Shown: positions 37,157 through 46,265 of the stretch, one piece after another
Layout of the letters: each line of letters opens with the position of its first letter
Numbering within the stretch: the first letter of the stretch is position 1
NCBI RefSeq assembly: GCF_000739655.1
Contig: NZ_BATR01000130.1
Location: forward strand, 1-64,000
Source: Verrucomicrobium sp. BvORR106
GTDB lineage: Bacteria > Verrucomicrobiota > Verrucomicrobiia > Verrucomicrobiales > Verrucomicrobiaceae
Length of the DNA stretch: 64,000 nucleotides
Reading direction: 5' to 3'
Translations under genes and position numbers: made by a program
Notes under the pieces: model-generated
Database searches by the model: none
The model's input: the letters and a program-made list of their open reading frames with translations, nothing else
Told to the model about the DNA's origin: nothing

Positions 37157-37174
37157 ATTGGACCAAAGTCCAAT
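37157..37174. promoter_or_regulatory. 18-bp palindrome, copy 2
   Basis: ATTGGACCAAAGTCCAAT, 7-bp perfect arms; one base different from copy 1 at 36501. It lies 114 bases after the small membrane protein gene, in an AT-richer segment with no called gene immediately downstream. Confidence 0.5.
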
Positions 37175-37561
37175 ACCATTAAACTAGCTAATAGGATAGA
37201 GTGAGGCATCAGTTTGAAAGAAATAAATCATCACTCCGCCACCGAATGTCCCCTTCCCCAAAAGCCGCAAGCTCCCGCCGCCTGAATGGTGTCGGTCTCT
37301 GCTCGGGCATGGGAAGTGAATGGGACGCTGGTGCGGAAGTCACAATTTCAGCACGGGCAACGCAACTAGAGTATTCCGAAAACCAGCTGTAAGGAGTCAA
37401 CAGCTTGATCTTGGATGGGTCTTGGAGATTGGAAACAGGTTGCGTTGCCCGGCGCTGAACCCTCAAAAGCGAGGGACCTGGGACGAGTTGGAGCCCAAAT
37501 GCGGCAGGCCATGAAGATGAGCCTCATCGTGACGCACAGAGTTCATGGCTAGCTGTTTTCC

Positions 37562-37663
37562 GGGCCTGAAAGGCCCAAAGAACCCAGCCCACGGGCGGAA
37601 GCCGCAAAGCGGACAGAGCCCTGGGTATATGAGTTCCCTCAAGTTGCGGCCTGAAGGGGCCGC
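37562..37663. repeat. Cluster of three short hairpins, repeat-like
   Basis: Three perfect stems in 102 bases: gggcct/aggccc (37562-37576), gcgg/ccgc (37595-37605) nested inside acccag/ctgggt (37582-37626), and gcggcc/ggccgc (37646-37663). The two outer hairpins have similar GCCTGAA-type loops. This looks like a dispersed intergenic palindromic element; whether other copies exist cannot be checked here. Confidence 0.4.
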
Positions 37664-37697
37664 GATTAGCAGAGACGCGATCGTCGAACTGCGCCCC

Positions 37698-37904
37698 CTA
37701 ATTGAGCACGCTGTCGAACCACATGTCCGTGCGCTCCTGACGGGCCTGAATGCGCGCTTTGCGGCGGTCCATCTTGGCCTCATACTTCTCATTGCGCTGC
37801 TTCAGCTTGTAATAGTACTCCGAGTCATCCTTCGTGGTCGAACAGGAGGGAAGAACAACGCAGGCCAGCAGAAGCATGAGAATAACTCGGAAATTCATGC
37901 GCAT
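37698..37904 (-). CDS. Small lipoprotein
   Basis: 68 residues from the ATG at 37904 (or 66 from 37898). Hydrophobic signal with lipobox (MLLLACVVLPSC, Cys near residue 21), then a highly charged helical tail (YYYKLKQRNEKYEAKMDRRKARIQARQERTD, quoted here in part as its Lys/Arg/Glu-rich core). No family recognised. It lies 67 bases beyond the end of the c-heme protein gene on the same strand. Confidence 0.7.
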   Translation of the reverse strand: MRMNFRVILMLLLACVVLPSCSTTKDDSEYYYKLKQRNEKYEAKMDRRKARIQARQERTDMWFDSVLN

Positions 37905-37971
37905 GAAATACAATGTCCGGGGCTGGAAGTAAATGTTTTGGTGAGGGTCCACCACCACTGAAAACAGGATG

Positions 37972-40900
37972 TCACTTGGGTGAGCCGCTGGACTTGGATT
38001 CCTTCTTGGAGGAGCTCCCCTGTAGGCTGGCCAGATAGGCTACCAGATCGCGGACCTGACGCTTGTTGAGCATGGCGCTCATCGGCGGCATGACCGAGAT
38101 CGGGTCGGTCTTTGACTCAACCTGGGCGGTATCGATCTTCTCCAGAGCACCATCCGCCAGTCGCAGTTGAAGCGTCGAGGAGGTGTAGGCCACCAACGTA
38201 CCTGTCAGCGTTTTGCCGTCCTTCAAAGTCACCGTCATAATCCCAAAGCCCGGAGCAATCGTCTTGGAGGGCGTGACCAACGCTTCCAGCAAGTAGATCC
38301 GCTCCTTTTGCTTGCCGATGAGGTTCAGGGCCGGCCCTACCGTGCTACCTTCTTTGCTCTCGAACTTGTGACACGCCATGCAGTTCGCCGTGAGATTCTG
38401 AAGGGCAATTTCCTTGCCCGACTTCACATCTCCTCCTTCGAGGCATTCCTCATAGGCAGCTGCGGTGCCGACTTTGTCCGCCATGGACTTCTCATAGGCG
38501 GCGAGTCGTTCCTCAAGCGACGGAGCGCTACTGCGACGAGATTGACAGGCCTCGATGAGGTCGAGCAGCACAGCAGGCGGAACCTTGCCACCCTTGCCCG
38601 ACTTCCACGCGTCCCATTGCTCGGCCAACGCCTGGTCACCATCTTCCAATTGCACGCGTCCCAGCATCGCCAGCGCTTTCTGCTTCTCTAGGGTGGTCCC
38701 GTTTTTGTACAGCTTTTTCGCTTCGGCTGCGGCTTGAGCACGATCACGCAGCAGGACGTTGTCCAGCGCCGCCACTCGGAGCAACTCTGGAGACTTTGCC
38801 CCCAGAATGGCGTCCAACGTTGCCACCAAATCATCCGAGCCTGGGTGCTGATCTGCAAGCAGACGGAGCGCCTCCACTCTCACCTCGGGACTGGCGCTTT
38901 CTTCCATCACGGCGACTTTCGCTACACGGGACTCCACGGGCACCCGATGGATGGTGAGCAACTGAACCACCTTGGCCTTGAGCTCCTTCTCCGCGAGGTT
39001 CATGAGGGGGTCGATCTTCGCCAGCGCAGCGGTCGCCAGCGTCTTGGGGTCTGCAGAGCCCACAATCACCCGGTACCGTCCGTCCACACGATCGAGGACC
39101 GGTGGATCATTCCAGACGATGGCCAGTTCGAGGGCTTCGACTCGCAGCGCGACCGGCGCATCCGCGCGGAGCGCATACGTCAGCAACCGCTCGGCATTCT
39201 CCTTGCTGCCAATGCGCAGGCAGGCATTGAGCGCCCGCCGGGTCACCGCGTCCGGCAGTGCGGTGTTCAGATCCAGCAGCTTGACCAGTTGCGGCAGGGC
39301 AGCCACGATGGACTCGTCATCGTAAATGGCGCGGGCAGCTTCGGACGCAATCTTGGGATCAGGATCTTTGAGGAAACCTGCCACGTCAGGGTGGCTCAGA
39401 CGGCGAAGAGCGAGCAGACTCGCCATCCGCACCGCGCGGTTGGGATGGGCGGCGGCACCCGCCAGGGCATCCGGTGACGTGCAACCCACCAGGCCCACCA
39501 CACAGGCGTGGCGAATCCAGGGATCGAGGTCTGCATTGGATGCGGCCAGTTGGATAAGCGGCAGCGTGGCCACGCTGGTCTTGCACTTGCCCAAGGCAAT
39601 GGCCGCATGGAATCGCACCCGGGGATGAGGGTCAGACAGGAGAGACACCAAGTGGCCGCTCTGGGGATCGTGGGCTGCGGCGTCGCCCATCACGCGGGCC
39701 GTGAGCGCCCGGATTTCAGGATCCTGGTCTTGGGTCAGATCATCGAGAATGGTGGTGGCTGCATACTTGCCAGCGCGCATCAACTGCCCCAGTCCCCACA
39801 GGGCATGCAAGCGGGCCAGACGGGACTGCTTCTTGTCGAGAACCACCGTTTCCAGAGCCTCATGAGCGCCCCGCTTTGCCAGCGCAAACTGCGCCCCACG
39901 GCGGACTCGCTGGTCAGCATGACCCAGAAGTGCGGAGAGTGCCGGCACCTCGCGGTTCTCAAAGCCAGCCTTCAAGATCGAGGCGGTTTCCAGGCGGTCC
40001 GACTGCCCTTCCCCGGCGGGATCATCCACGGTCCACACGGCACCGATTTCGTTGAGCGGATAGTCCCCACCCCAGTCCACCATGAACAGTTTTCCAGACG
40101 GAGCCCAGCTCATGCCGATGCCCATGACGCCACTGGCCACCGTCTTGTCTTCTTTCAGCCCAAAGGAGGCTCCTTCCGGAGTCACCCGCATGGCATTCAT
40201 CTTGCCAGAGGGGAACTGGTTCAGGAAAAACGTATCCTTCCAGCCACGCGAAAGTGCCGTGCCGGGATTGTACGCAAAACCCGCGGGGCCGTCGTGGGAG
40301 CTGGCCAGAGGCGGGGTGATGTACTCTGGCTGGGAGGCATGCAACGGCTGCCACAGGCCTTCATCCACCCACGGGCAGTAGCCCTTCATGTACTGAAAGC
40401 TGCAACGCCAGCCCGAGTCACTCTGCTCTGTGATGTACACGAGCCGTTCCTTTTCGTCAGGTTTGTCCGCATCGTTGTCCACGCCAAACAGATTGCCGAA
40501 GTCGTCAAAGGCGACCTCCTGCACGTTGCGAAGACCGTGCGCAAAGATCTCGAACCCGCTGCCATCGGGTTCGCACCTCAACACCGCCCCCTGGTGCGGT
40601 GCCGCGGCCCGCTTGCCTTCCTTGGTGATGACGTTGGTGCCCTTGTCACCGATCGTCCAGTAGATGCGACCGTCCGGCCCCACGCACAAGCCGTGCATGT
40701 CGTGGCCAGCATAGGCGATGTGATGGCCGAAACCATGCGCGACGATTTCGCGCTCGTCCGCCACGCCATCGTCATTGGTATCCCGAAGACGCCATAGGTC
40801 CGGAGCGATGGTGCAGTACACCCAGCCGTCATGCCAGAGGATCCCGGCGGCGATCCCGGTGACCTCGGTGTTGAACCCTTCCGCAAACAGTGTCCTCTTG

Positions 40901-41361
40901 TCCGCCACTCCGTCGCCATCGCTGTCTTCGAGGCGGTAGATTCTTTCGGAATGCACGGTCAGATCCTTCCAGTCGATCGAGCCATCACCGTTGTGGTCCT
41001 TGAGACTCCCCTCGGGCTTCAGCATCTTCCCTGGTGCCAGCACTTCATGGTAGAAAGCCTGCTTCTGCTCGATGCTCTCCAGGCGGACGTCACGGGGTAT
41101 CCATTGGGTATGCTCCCGGATGTCAAGATCCGCCACCTTGCGGCGCGTCGTCTGCGTCACGTAAACCCGCCCCTGAGGATCAACCGTGCAGGCCACTGGA
41201 TCCGGCACGTTGATGTCTCCAGACCATTTGTGGAGTTTGAGTCTGGAGGAGCCAAGGGTTGACTGCGCCTCTGCATTGCCAGCACCGCCCAAGGCAAGCA
41301 AGGCGAACGCTAAAGCAGCACTGGTCGTGCCCAAGGGGTGCAGGAATCGAGTCAAAATCAT
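37972..41361 (-). CDS. PVC-type c-heme protein with beta-propeller and HEAT repeats
   Basis: 1129 residues. A signal peptide (cleaved near GNAEAQ) is followed by a six-bladed sugar-dehydrogenase-like beta-propeller (about 50-430) with repeated EF-hand-like Asp loops (DHNGDGSIDWKD, DSDGDGVADKR, DTNDDGVADER). HEAT-like helical repeats span about 460-900. The C-terminal cytochrome c domain has one heme motif CMACH at 994-998 and a distal Met candidate in ISVMPPMSAML. These very large proteins are a hallmark of planctomycetes and verrucomicrobia; they are thought to be periplasmic dehydrogenases for sugars or sugar alcohols passing electrons to the heme, but substrates are unproven. PQQ is not needed by all relatives. 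Confidence 0.93.
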   Translation of the reverse strand: MILTRFLHPLGTTSAALAFALLALGGAGNAEAQSTLGSSRLKLHKWSGDINVPDPVACTVDPQGRVYVTQTTRRKVADLDIREHTQWIPRDVRLESIEQKQAFYHEVLAPGKMLKPEGSLKDHNGDGSIDWKDLTVHSERIYRLEDSDGDGVADKRTLFAEGFNTEVTGIAAGILWHDGWVYCTIAPDLWRLRDTNDDGVADEREIVAHGFGHHIAYAGHDMHGLCVGPDGRIYWTIGDKGTNVITKEGKRAAAPHQGAVLRCEPDGSGFEIFAHGLRNVQEVAFDDFGNLFGVDNDADKPDEKERLVYITEQSDSGWRCSFQYMKGYCPWVDEGLWQPLHASQPEYITPPLASSHDGPAGFAYNPGTALSRGWKDTFFLNQFPSGKMNAMRVTPEGASFGLKEDKTVASGVMGIGMSWAPSGKLFMVDWGGDYPLNEIGAVWTVDDPAGEGQSDRLETASILKAGFENREVPALSALLGHADQRVRRGAQFALAKRGAHEALETVVLDKKQSRLARLHALWGLGQLMRAGKYAATTILDDLTQDQDPEIRALTARVMGDAAAHDPQSGHLVSLLSDPHPRVRFHAAIALGKCKTSVATLPLIQLAASNADLDPWIRHACVVGLVGCTSPDALAGAAAHPNRAVRMASLLALRRLSHPDVAGFLKDPDPKIASEAARAIYDDESIVAALPQLVKLLDLNTALPDAVTRRALNACLRIGSKENAERLLTYALRADAPVALRVEALELAIVWNDPPVLDRVDGRYRVIVGSADPKTLATAALAKIDPLMNLAEKELKAKVVQLLTIHRVPVESRVAKVAVMEESASPEVRVEALRLLADQHPGSDDLVATLDAILGAKSPELLRVAALDNVLLRDRAQAAAEAKKLYKNGTTLEKQKALAMLGRVQLEDGDQALAEQWDAWKSGKGGKVPPAVLLDLIEACQSRRSSAPSLEERLAAYEKSMADKVGTAAAYEECLEGGDVKSGKEIALQNLTANCMACHKFESKEGSTVGPALNLIGKQKERIYLLEALVTPSKTIAPGFGIMTVTLKDGKTLTGTLVAYTSSTLQLRLADGALEKIDTAQVESKTDPISVMPPMSAMLNKRQVRDLVAYLASLQGSSSKKESKSSGSPK

Positions 41362-41535
41362 GCACGAGGTCTTTCACCTCTTTTTGCGCATCACGCAACC
41401 AGCGTAAACTCAACAATTGTCCGGAGGGAGTACAAAAACGGGCCTCAAATTCCCTGACCAGGCAGTCAGGGTGGCGGCATTCGTTGGAGAAGGAATGAGC
41501 CCCTGGGTGCGCGCAATCACCCTAACACTCCGCGC

Positions 41536-41704
41536 CACTCGCACTCGAACCCGGAGGGTTCACCATGAATAGCCATGCGGTGAAGCGAGCGCAGCGAGTG
41601 AAACCCATGGAAACCGGACTGCAGAAACTCTACCGCGGAGCGGTAGGCCATCAGCGCGTTCAATTCCACCCAAACAGGCAGTACCCGCACAAGGCCTACC
41701 GCTC
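41536..41704. repeat. Hairpin-rich intergenic element
   Basis: Contains an exact 13-bp inverted repeat, ggagcggtaggcc (41637-41649) with ggcctaccgctcc (41692-41704), a 7-bp hairpin ctaccgc/gcggtag (41630-41646) that competes with it, and cactcgc/gcgagtg (41536-41542 with 41594-41600). Such alternative stems suggest a structured or dispersed repeat element. Confidence 0.5.
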
Positions 41705-41730
41705 CCAGAACGCCCTGAGGGTGTTGCAAC

Positions 41731-41761
41731 AAAAGGGCACGGCGGATAGCCGTGCCTTTTG
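41731..41761 (-). terminator. Bidirectional hairpin terminator after the DUF4340 gene
   Basis: 8-bp stem ggcacggc/gccgtgcc (41737-41744 with 41750-41757) with a 5-nt loop and runs of A before and T after, so it can end transcription in either direction. It is 27 bases beyond the stop of the minus-strand DUF4340 gene. Confidence 0.75.
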
Positions 41762-41787
41762 GTAAACTTTGAGAAGCGAAGGATGCC

Positions 41788-43320
41788 TTACTGAGCCTTG
41801 GGAGCGTCGGCAGGCTTGGCCTCTTCAGGGGCCTTTGGTGCCTCGACCTTGGGAGCTTCTGCGGGAGCCGATTTGGCCTCGGGAGCTGCCGCAGGTGGCT
41901 CGGGAGCCTTGGGCGCTTCGGCTGGCTTGGCCGCCTCAGGAGCCTTTGGAGCGTCGACTTTCGGAGCCTCAGCGGCAGCCGGTTTGGCCTCGGGAGTCGC
42001 GGCCGTTGGCTTGGGAGCCACCTTAGGCTTCTCTTCGGCGGCAGGTGTCGGAGCGGGCACTGGTGCTGGTGCAACAGGCACAGGTGCCGCCGGTGCCCTC
42101 AAGAGCGGAGGAGGAGAGGCACCCAGGGCACCTGCAGCCGGAGTTCCGGCACCTTCAGGCGCACCTTCAGCGGTTTTTTCACGCAACACTTCCGAGCGCT
42201 TCTTGAGCAGGTCTGAGACACCATAGCTGCTCACTTCAAACACTTTGCCTTCGGAAGCCTTTTCTTTGGCCAGCTTGTCTTCGAGCAATTTGGTTGTCGC
42301 GGCGAATTCGTCATCCAACCGCTTCTTGTCCTCTGGCTTCTCGTCGGCGGCAGGCTTGCGCTCCTTCGGGAAGTTTCCGGACACCTGCACCGTGATGAAG
42401 TACTTGGGCTCAGCCTCCCCTTCCTTCTTCTCAAGAATCTGCACCTCGTAGGTGAAGCCCTTGAAGGTTTCCAGCTTCACCTTGGTTGCTCCCTTCATGA
42501 ACTCAGGCGTGGCCTGTTCCTTGGTCAGCACATCGTTGAACACGACTGCCGAGAGAGCCCGGTTGAGAACGTCGGCCTTCGCGGTGTCCAGCTCTTCACC
42601 CGCCTTCGCATCCGTGAACAGGAAGGGGTTTTGCAGATCCTTGCGAGCGGCACTCCAGCCATCCGCCGTGTTCGGAGGAACGATGGTGACGGACTTAATC
42701 TCCTGCACGTCGATGAAGGACTTGTCGAGCCACTCCTTCGGATCCGCCTGGAGTTCGAAGAGGCTTTCGCCCGTCAACCACACGGTGTCACCATCCTTGG
42801 GATTGCGGATATAGCGCTGCTGACCAGCGCCCCCCATGAAGTTGCCGCTGGAGGCACCGCCGGTGCTCTCCACGGACTTCCCAGCGACAAATGAGCCGAG
42901 CACTTCGCCCTTCTCATTCTTCAACTCAACCTGCAGGCCGGTGGATTCCGGCCCTGCCTCCCCTGGAGGAAGCAGACCGACTTCGCCCAGAACGGACTTC
43001 CCGACGTTTTGCTTGCTCAGGAGTTTGATGTTCGAGACTGCGGCCACAGCCTTGGAGAGCTTGTCATAGGCGGCAGGATAGTTCTCGCGCTCTTTCACCA
43101 CCCACTTGTCGCCTTCAACGACAAGGGTCACGGTGTTTTTGCCTTCACGGATAACCACCTGGCGGATGTCCTTGGAAGGAAGATCAGTGAACAATGTGGC
43201 GCGGTCCTTCACCCCGACCAGCCGGGCGGAGTTCAGGCTTTTGTCGCGCAGCTTGCCGTAGAAGAAGGCAAATCCGACGAGTCCACCGAGGACGATCAAC
43301 AATACAACTGGCTTTTTCAT
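41788..43320 (-). CDS. DUF4340 domain protein with Ala/Pro/Lys-rich tail
   Basis: 510 residues. An N-terminal membrane anchor (VVLLIVLGGLVGFAFFYG) is followed by the DUF4340 fold: DLPSKDIRQVVIREGKNTVTLV, GDKWVVKERENYPAAYDKL and DTVWLTGESLFELQADPKEWLDKSF. From about residue 395 to the end it is a low-complexity tail of repeated EAPKVDAPKAPEAAKPAEAPK units, likely an extended periplasmic spacer. DUF4340 proteins accompany GldG-like proteins and an ABC-2 transporter, and here they end the same minus-strand operon. Function unknown. Confidence 0.9.
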   Translation of the reverse strand: MKKPVVLLIVLGGLVGFAFFYGKLRDKSLNSARLVGVKDRATLFTDLPSKDIRQVVIREGKNTVTLVVEGDKWVVKERENYPAAYDKLSKAVAAVSNIKLLSKQNVGKSVLGEVGLLPPGEAGPESTGLQVELKNEKGEVLGSFVAGKSVESTGGASSGNFMGGAGQQRYIRNPKDGDTVWLTGESLFELQADPKEWLDKSFIDVQEIKSVTIVPPNTADGWSAARKDLQNPFLFTDAKAGEELDTAKADVLNRALSAVVFNDVLTKEQATPEFMKGATKVKLETFKGFTYEVQILEKKEGEAEPKYFITVQVSGNFPKERKPAADEKPEDKKRLDDEFAATTKLLEDKLAKEKASEGKVFEVSSYGVSDLLKKRSEVLREKTAEGAPEGAGTPAAGALGASPPPLLRAPAAPVPVAPAPVPAPTPAAEEKPKVAPKPTAATPEAKPAAAEAPKVDAPKAPEAAKPAEAPKAPEPPAAAPEAKSAPAEAPKVEAPKAPEEAKPADAPKAQ

Positions 43321-43365
43321 GGTCAGTGATTCAAGAAAAATGGTACCAAGTCACGTGGACGAATA

Positions 43366-45372
43366 TTAGTGAGCGGCCTGCAGGGAGCGGCGGCGGGCGG
43401 CGATGCTGACGCCGACTGCGATGATCAGCAGCGGAACTGCCGCCATGTTCAGCAAGGTGATGAGAAACTCGCGACGATCCTTCATACGGGTCTGCTCCTT
43501 GATGAGCTCCCGGCGTTTCGCCATCAGTTCCACCTGCTTGTCTTGCAGTTGCTTGGCCTGGGCCTCATTCGGGTTCAGCATGATCAGGCCCTGCGTCGCT
43601 TTCACGCCGCCGCCCTTGGCGATCTCCTGCACCACGTCATTGAGGTCCTGCTCGATCTTCTGCATCCGCGGGCGATATTGCTCCTCGATGTTGGCGTTCA
43701 GTTCCTGAAGCTTGGTGAAGGGGCGGTTCGCGGAAGAACGGCTGCGCACGGCGATCAAGTCGGCACCGCCGGACAGGAGCTCCACAGTGTTCAGCAGCAG
43801 GGGCAGGTTCGAGTTGCTCATGCGCATGGAAGCGCCGCCCATCGGGTCACGCTCGACGACGAATTCATCGTACTCCATGTCCACATCGCTGAACAGGAAG
43901 ACGGCGCCATCGTTGTTGACAGACTCCTTGAGCGCAGGCTTGGCCTCTTCCTTCTTGTCCGCTGCAGGTGCACCAGCAGGCTTGTCAGCTTCACCACCCG
44001 TGCCGCCGGGAAGCATGCCCGGAGGGAATCCACCGGGGAAACCGCCTGGCATTCCAGGCATGCCACCAGGACCTTCCGCAGCCGGAGCGGTTGCTTTGGG
44101 CTGGCCATCAGGGAATGCCGTCTTGAACCGGCCGGTCAGACGCACACCCATCACCTGGGACTTGCCGCTGGCCTGGAAGTCCTTCAGGTCTTCACGCATG
44201 GCCTTCTCGGCATCGGTGGTGTCGATCAGCTGGGACTTCTCGGAAGAGTGCACCAGCGTGGTCGCAGTCACGTTGCCCTTGGCCGCCACATTGAAGGAGC
44301 CTGCGGAGAACATCTGGACGAGCTGCAGGGGCTCCGTCATGGGCTCCTTGTTATTGATCCCCTCTTTCGGAATGCTCAGGAATGTCGGAACCGCGCGGCG
44401 GTTGTTGGCCGTGCGGAAGGTCATGTCAGCAACGACAAGGTTCTTGTCATAACCCACGCCCCACTCCTTGAAGAGGGTCGGCAGGTCGGAGTTCGGGGAA
44501 ACGAACGTAGTGGGTGCGCGGCCCATCTGGCCAGGGTTGTTGTAAGCCCGGCTGACGAGGCAGTGCGGATCCACGAAGGCGATCACTTTTCCGCCCTTAA
44601 GTAGGAACTGGTCAATGGCGAACTCTGCCCGGGGGGTGATGTCGGCAGGATGGATCACGAGCAGGATGTTGATGTCAGAGTCCACAGCTTCGCTGGACAT
44701 CGGCACCTCCCGCACATCATAGTCCAGACGGAGCTGCTGGATCGTAATCCAGGGGCGCTGCTGGTTCTGCTGCATCCCGGGCGGGAAGTTGAAGGCCGGA
44801 CCGGAGATGGGCATTGGGCTCATCACGCCGATCACGCTGCGCTTGGTGCGGGTGACCTGGGAGAGAGCACGGGCGATCTGGTACTCCAAGGTGCCTTCTT
44901 CAGCAGGAGTCAGCGTAGGAATGATCTCCTTCTTGTCCAGCGACTGGATGGCGAGGCCAAAGTAGGCTTTGTCCCCTTCTTCGTTGACCGTGTAGCCCTG
45001 GATGTCATCCGCCACGGCTTTGTCTTCCTCTTCCGTGTTCGGGCGGGGGTCGATGTTTTCCAGCGTGATCTTGCCGCCGCTGGCCTTTGTGATTTCCAGC
45101 AGCAGGTCACGGACCGTGTTGCCATACGTCTGGCCCCACTGGGGCATCAGGCGACTGTCGGTGGTGGCGTAGAATCGCACCGTGACCGGCTTGTCTGGAT
45201 TTAGGCCTTCCACGATACGGCGGGTGCCGTCAGAAAGGGTGAAGATCCCCTTCTCGGTGAGGTCCATGCGGAAGTTGAGGAAGCCAAGGCCGCTGACCAA
45301 GATGTTCACCACCACAACGATGGCGATCACAAGCAGCAGCACGAGGGCGCTGAGAGTAGTTTTCGATTTCAT
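43366..45372 (-). CDS. GldG-like ABC transporter auxiliary protein
   Basis: 668 residues from the ATG at 45372; a TTG seven codons earlier is less likely. N-terminal anchor (LSALVLLLVIAIVVVVNILV), then the GldG/ABC-type auxiliary fold with FNFRMDLTEKGIFTLSDGT-like start (FRMDLTEKGIFTLSDGTRR), PVTVRFYAT, LEYQIARALSQVTR and DINILLVIHPADI and FAIDQFLLKGGKVIAFVDP. A Gly/Pro/Met-rich insert lies near 440-490. The C-terminus has a coiled coil and a final helix (LLNMAAVPLLIIAVGVSIAARR). In Bacteroidota, GldG works with GldA and GldF in gliding; outside that group it is a generic partner of an ABC-2 exporter. Confidence 0.9.
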   Translation of the reverse strand: MKSKTTLSALVLLLVIAIVVVVNILVSGLGFLNFRMDLTEKGIFTLSDGTRRIVEGLNPDKPVTVRFYATTDSRLMPQWGQTYGNTVRDLLLEITKASGGKITLENIDPRPNTEEEDKAVADDIQGYTVNEEGDKAYFGLAIQSLDKKEIIPTLTPAEEGTLEYQIARALSQVTRTKRSVIGVMSPMPISGPAFNFPPGMQQNQQRPWITIQQLRLDYDVREVPMSSEAVDSDINILLVIHPADITPRAEFAIDQFLLKGGKVIAFVDPHCLVSRAYNNPGQMGRAPTTFVSPNSDLPTLFKEWGVGYDKNLVVADMTFRTANNRRAVPTFLSIPKEGINNKEPMTEPLQLVQMFSAGSFNVAAKGNVTATTLVHSSEKSQLIDTTDAEKAMREDLKDFQASGKSQVMGVRLTGRFKTAFPDGQPKATAPAAEGPGGMPGMPGGFPGGFPPGMLPGGTGGEADKPAGAPAADKKEEAKPALKESVNNDGAVFLFSDVDMEYDEFVVERDPMGGASMRMSNSNLPLLLNTVELLSGGADLIAVRSRSSANRPFTKLQELNANIEEQYRPRMQKIEQDLNDVVQEIAKGGGVKATQGLIMLNPNEAQAKQLQDKQVELMAKRRELIKEQTRMKDRREFLITLLNMAAVPLLIIAVGVSIAARRRSLQAAH

Positions 45373-45411
45373 GCGCGAAAAGAAAGTGGGCAATTGAGTG
45401 TCAGAGGCGCA

Positions 45412-46170
45412 TCAAGCACGCTTGGCCTGGATGGCGTAGTGGGTGATGCCGAGGCAGACGCCGACAACACTGAGGAAATAAAGCACGTCGTCGAAGACGA
45501 GCAGGCCCTTGGACATTTCGTAGAAGTGGGTCATGAAGCAGAGTTCGGCGATGAAACGCACCACTCCGTCCAGCCCAGCCGGGGTGACCTTCAGCAGGAA
45601 GTCCACTACCTGCTGGAATCCGAAGAGGAAGAGCAGCAGGCAGATGGCCACAGAGATGATGAAGCAAATGACCTGGCTCCGGGTAAACGCACTCACTGCG
45701 CTGGTGATGGCCAGGCACGCCAGGGCGTAAAGATAGCTGGCGACATAGCCGCTGATGATCGGACCAGGATCAGGCTCGCCCAGATACGAAACGGTGAGGA
45801 TGATCGGGAACGTCAGCGCCAGACCGATCGCCCAGACCGTGGCAGCCGCGAAGTACTTGCCCAGCACCGCATGCCAGGGAGAAATCGGCATGGTGGCCAG
45901 CAGTTCCATAGTGCCGAGGCGTTGCTCCTCCGACCACAGCTTCATTCCCACTGCAGGCACCAGTACCAGGTAGATCCAGGGGTGCCACATGAAGAAGCTC
46001 CCCTGCCCAGACAGCGTGGCGTTGTTTGAGGAGAGGAATCCTCCCACGATGAACGTGAAGCCCATGGCGGCGATCACGAAGATGAACAGGATGATGTAGG
46101 CTAGGGGCGAGTTGAAATACGAGAAGAACTCCCGTTTAAAAACCGCAATGATGTTTTTCGTTGGACTCAT
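45412..46170 (-). CDS. ABC-2 type permease, GldF-like
   Basis: 252 residues, six transmembrane helices, from the ATG at 46170. FKREFFSYFNSPLAYIILFIF at the start, AVGMKLWSEEQRLGTMELLATMPISPWHAVLGKYFA in the coupling region and FLFGFQQVVDFLL near the end are typical of ABC-2 permeases in GldF-type systems. It lies between the ATPase gene (95 bases upstream) and the GldG-like gene (39 bases downstream). Confidence 0.92.
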   Translation of the reverse strand: MSPTKNIIAVFKREFFSYFNSPLAYIILFIFVIAAMGFTFIVGGFLSSNNATLSGQGSFFMWHPWIYLVLVPAVGMKLWSEEQRLGTMELLATMPISPWHAVLGKYFAAATVWAIGLALTFPIILTVSYLGEPDPGPIISGYVASYLYALACLAITSAVSAFTRSQVICFIISVAICLLLFLFGFQQVVDFLLKVTPAGLDGVVRFIAELCFMTHFYEMSKGLLVFDDVLYFLSVVGVCLGITHYAIQAKRA

Positions 46171-46265
46171 GGTGAGCAAATCAGGTCAGCTTTGAAAAAT
46201 AGATTCAGCGGGTATCCGCCCCTCTGGGAGGGCACCCGTCTTCATTCTGGTGGGACTTCAGCCGG

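Larger units (their letters stand above)
37043..37697. other. Spacer with palindrome and hairpin-rich element, no clear gene
   Basis: Contains palindrome copy 2 (37157-37174), then a stretch of lower GC (about 37140-37260), then a hairpin-rich element at about 37560-37665. Short frames at 37201-37392 and 37545-37961 have no family features and the second overlaps the small lipoprotein gene on the other strand, so neither is called. Confidence 0.5.
41362..41787. other. Spacer with inverted repeats, no clear gene
   Basis: Upstream region of the c-heme protein gene and downstream region of the DUF4340 gene. It holds a hairpin-rich block at about 41536-41704 and a terminator-like hairpin at 41731-41761. 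A 66-codon frame at 41565-41765 runs through the hairpins and is not called as a gene. Confidence 0.5.

Noticed and set aside
37201-37392. 63-codon frame downstream of the second palindrome
   Set aside because: GTG start, no domain and no ribosome-binding or conservation evidence.
41565-41765. 66-codon frame in the spacer before the c-heme protein gene
   Set aside because: It runs through both arms of inverted repeats and has no family or signal features; probably a non-coding repeat.
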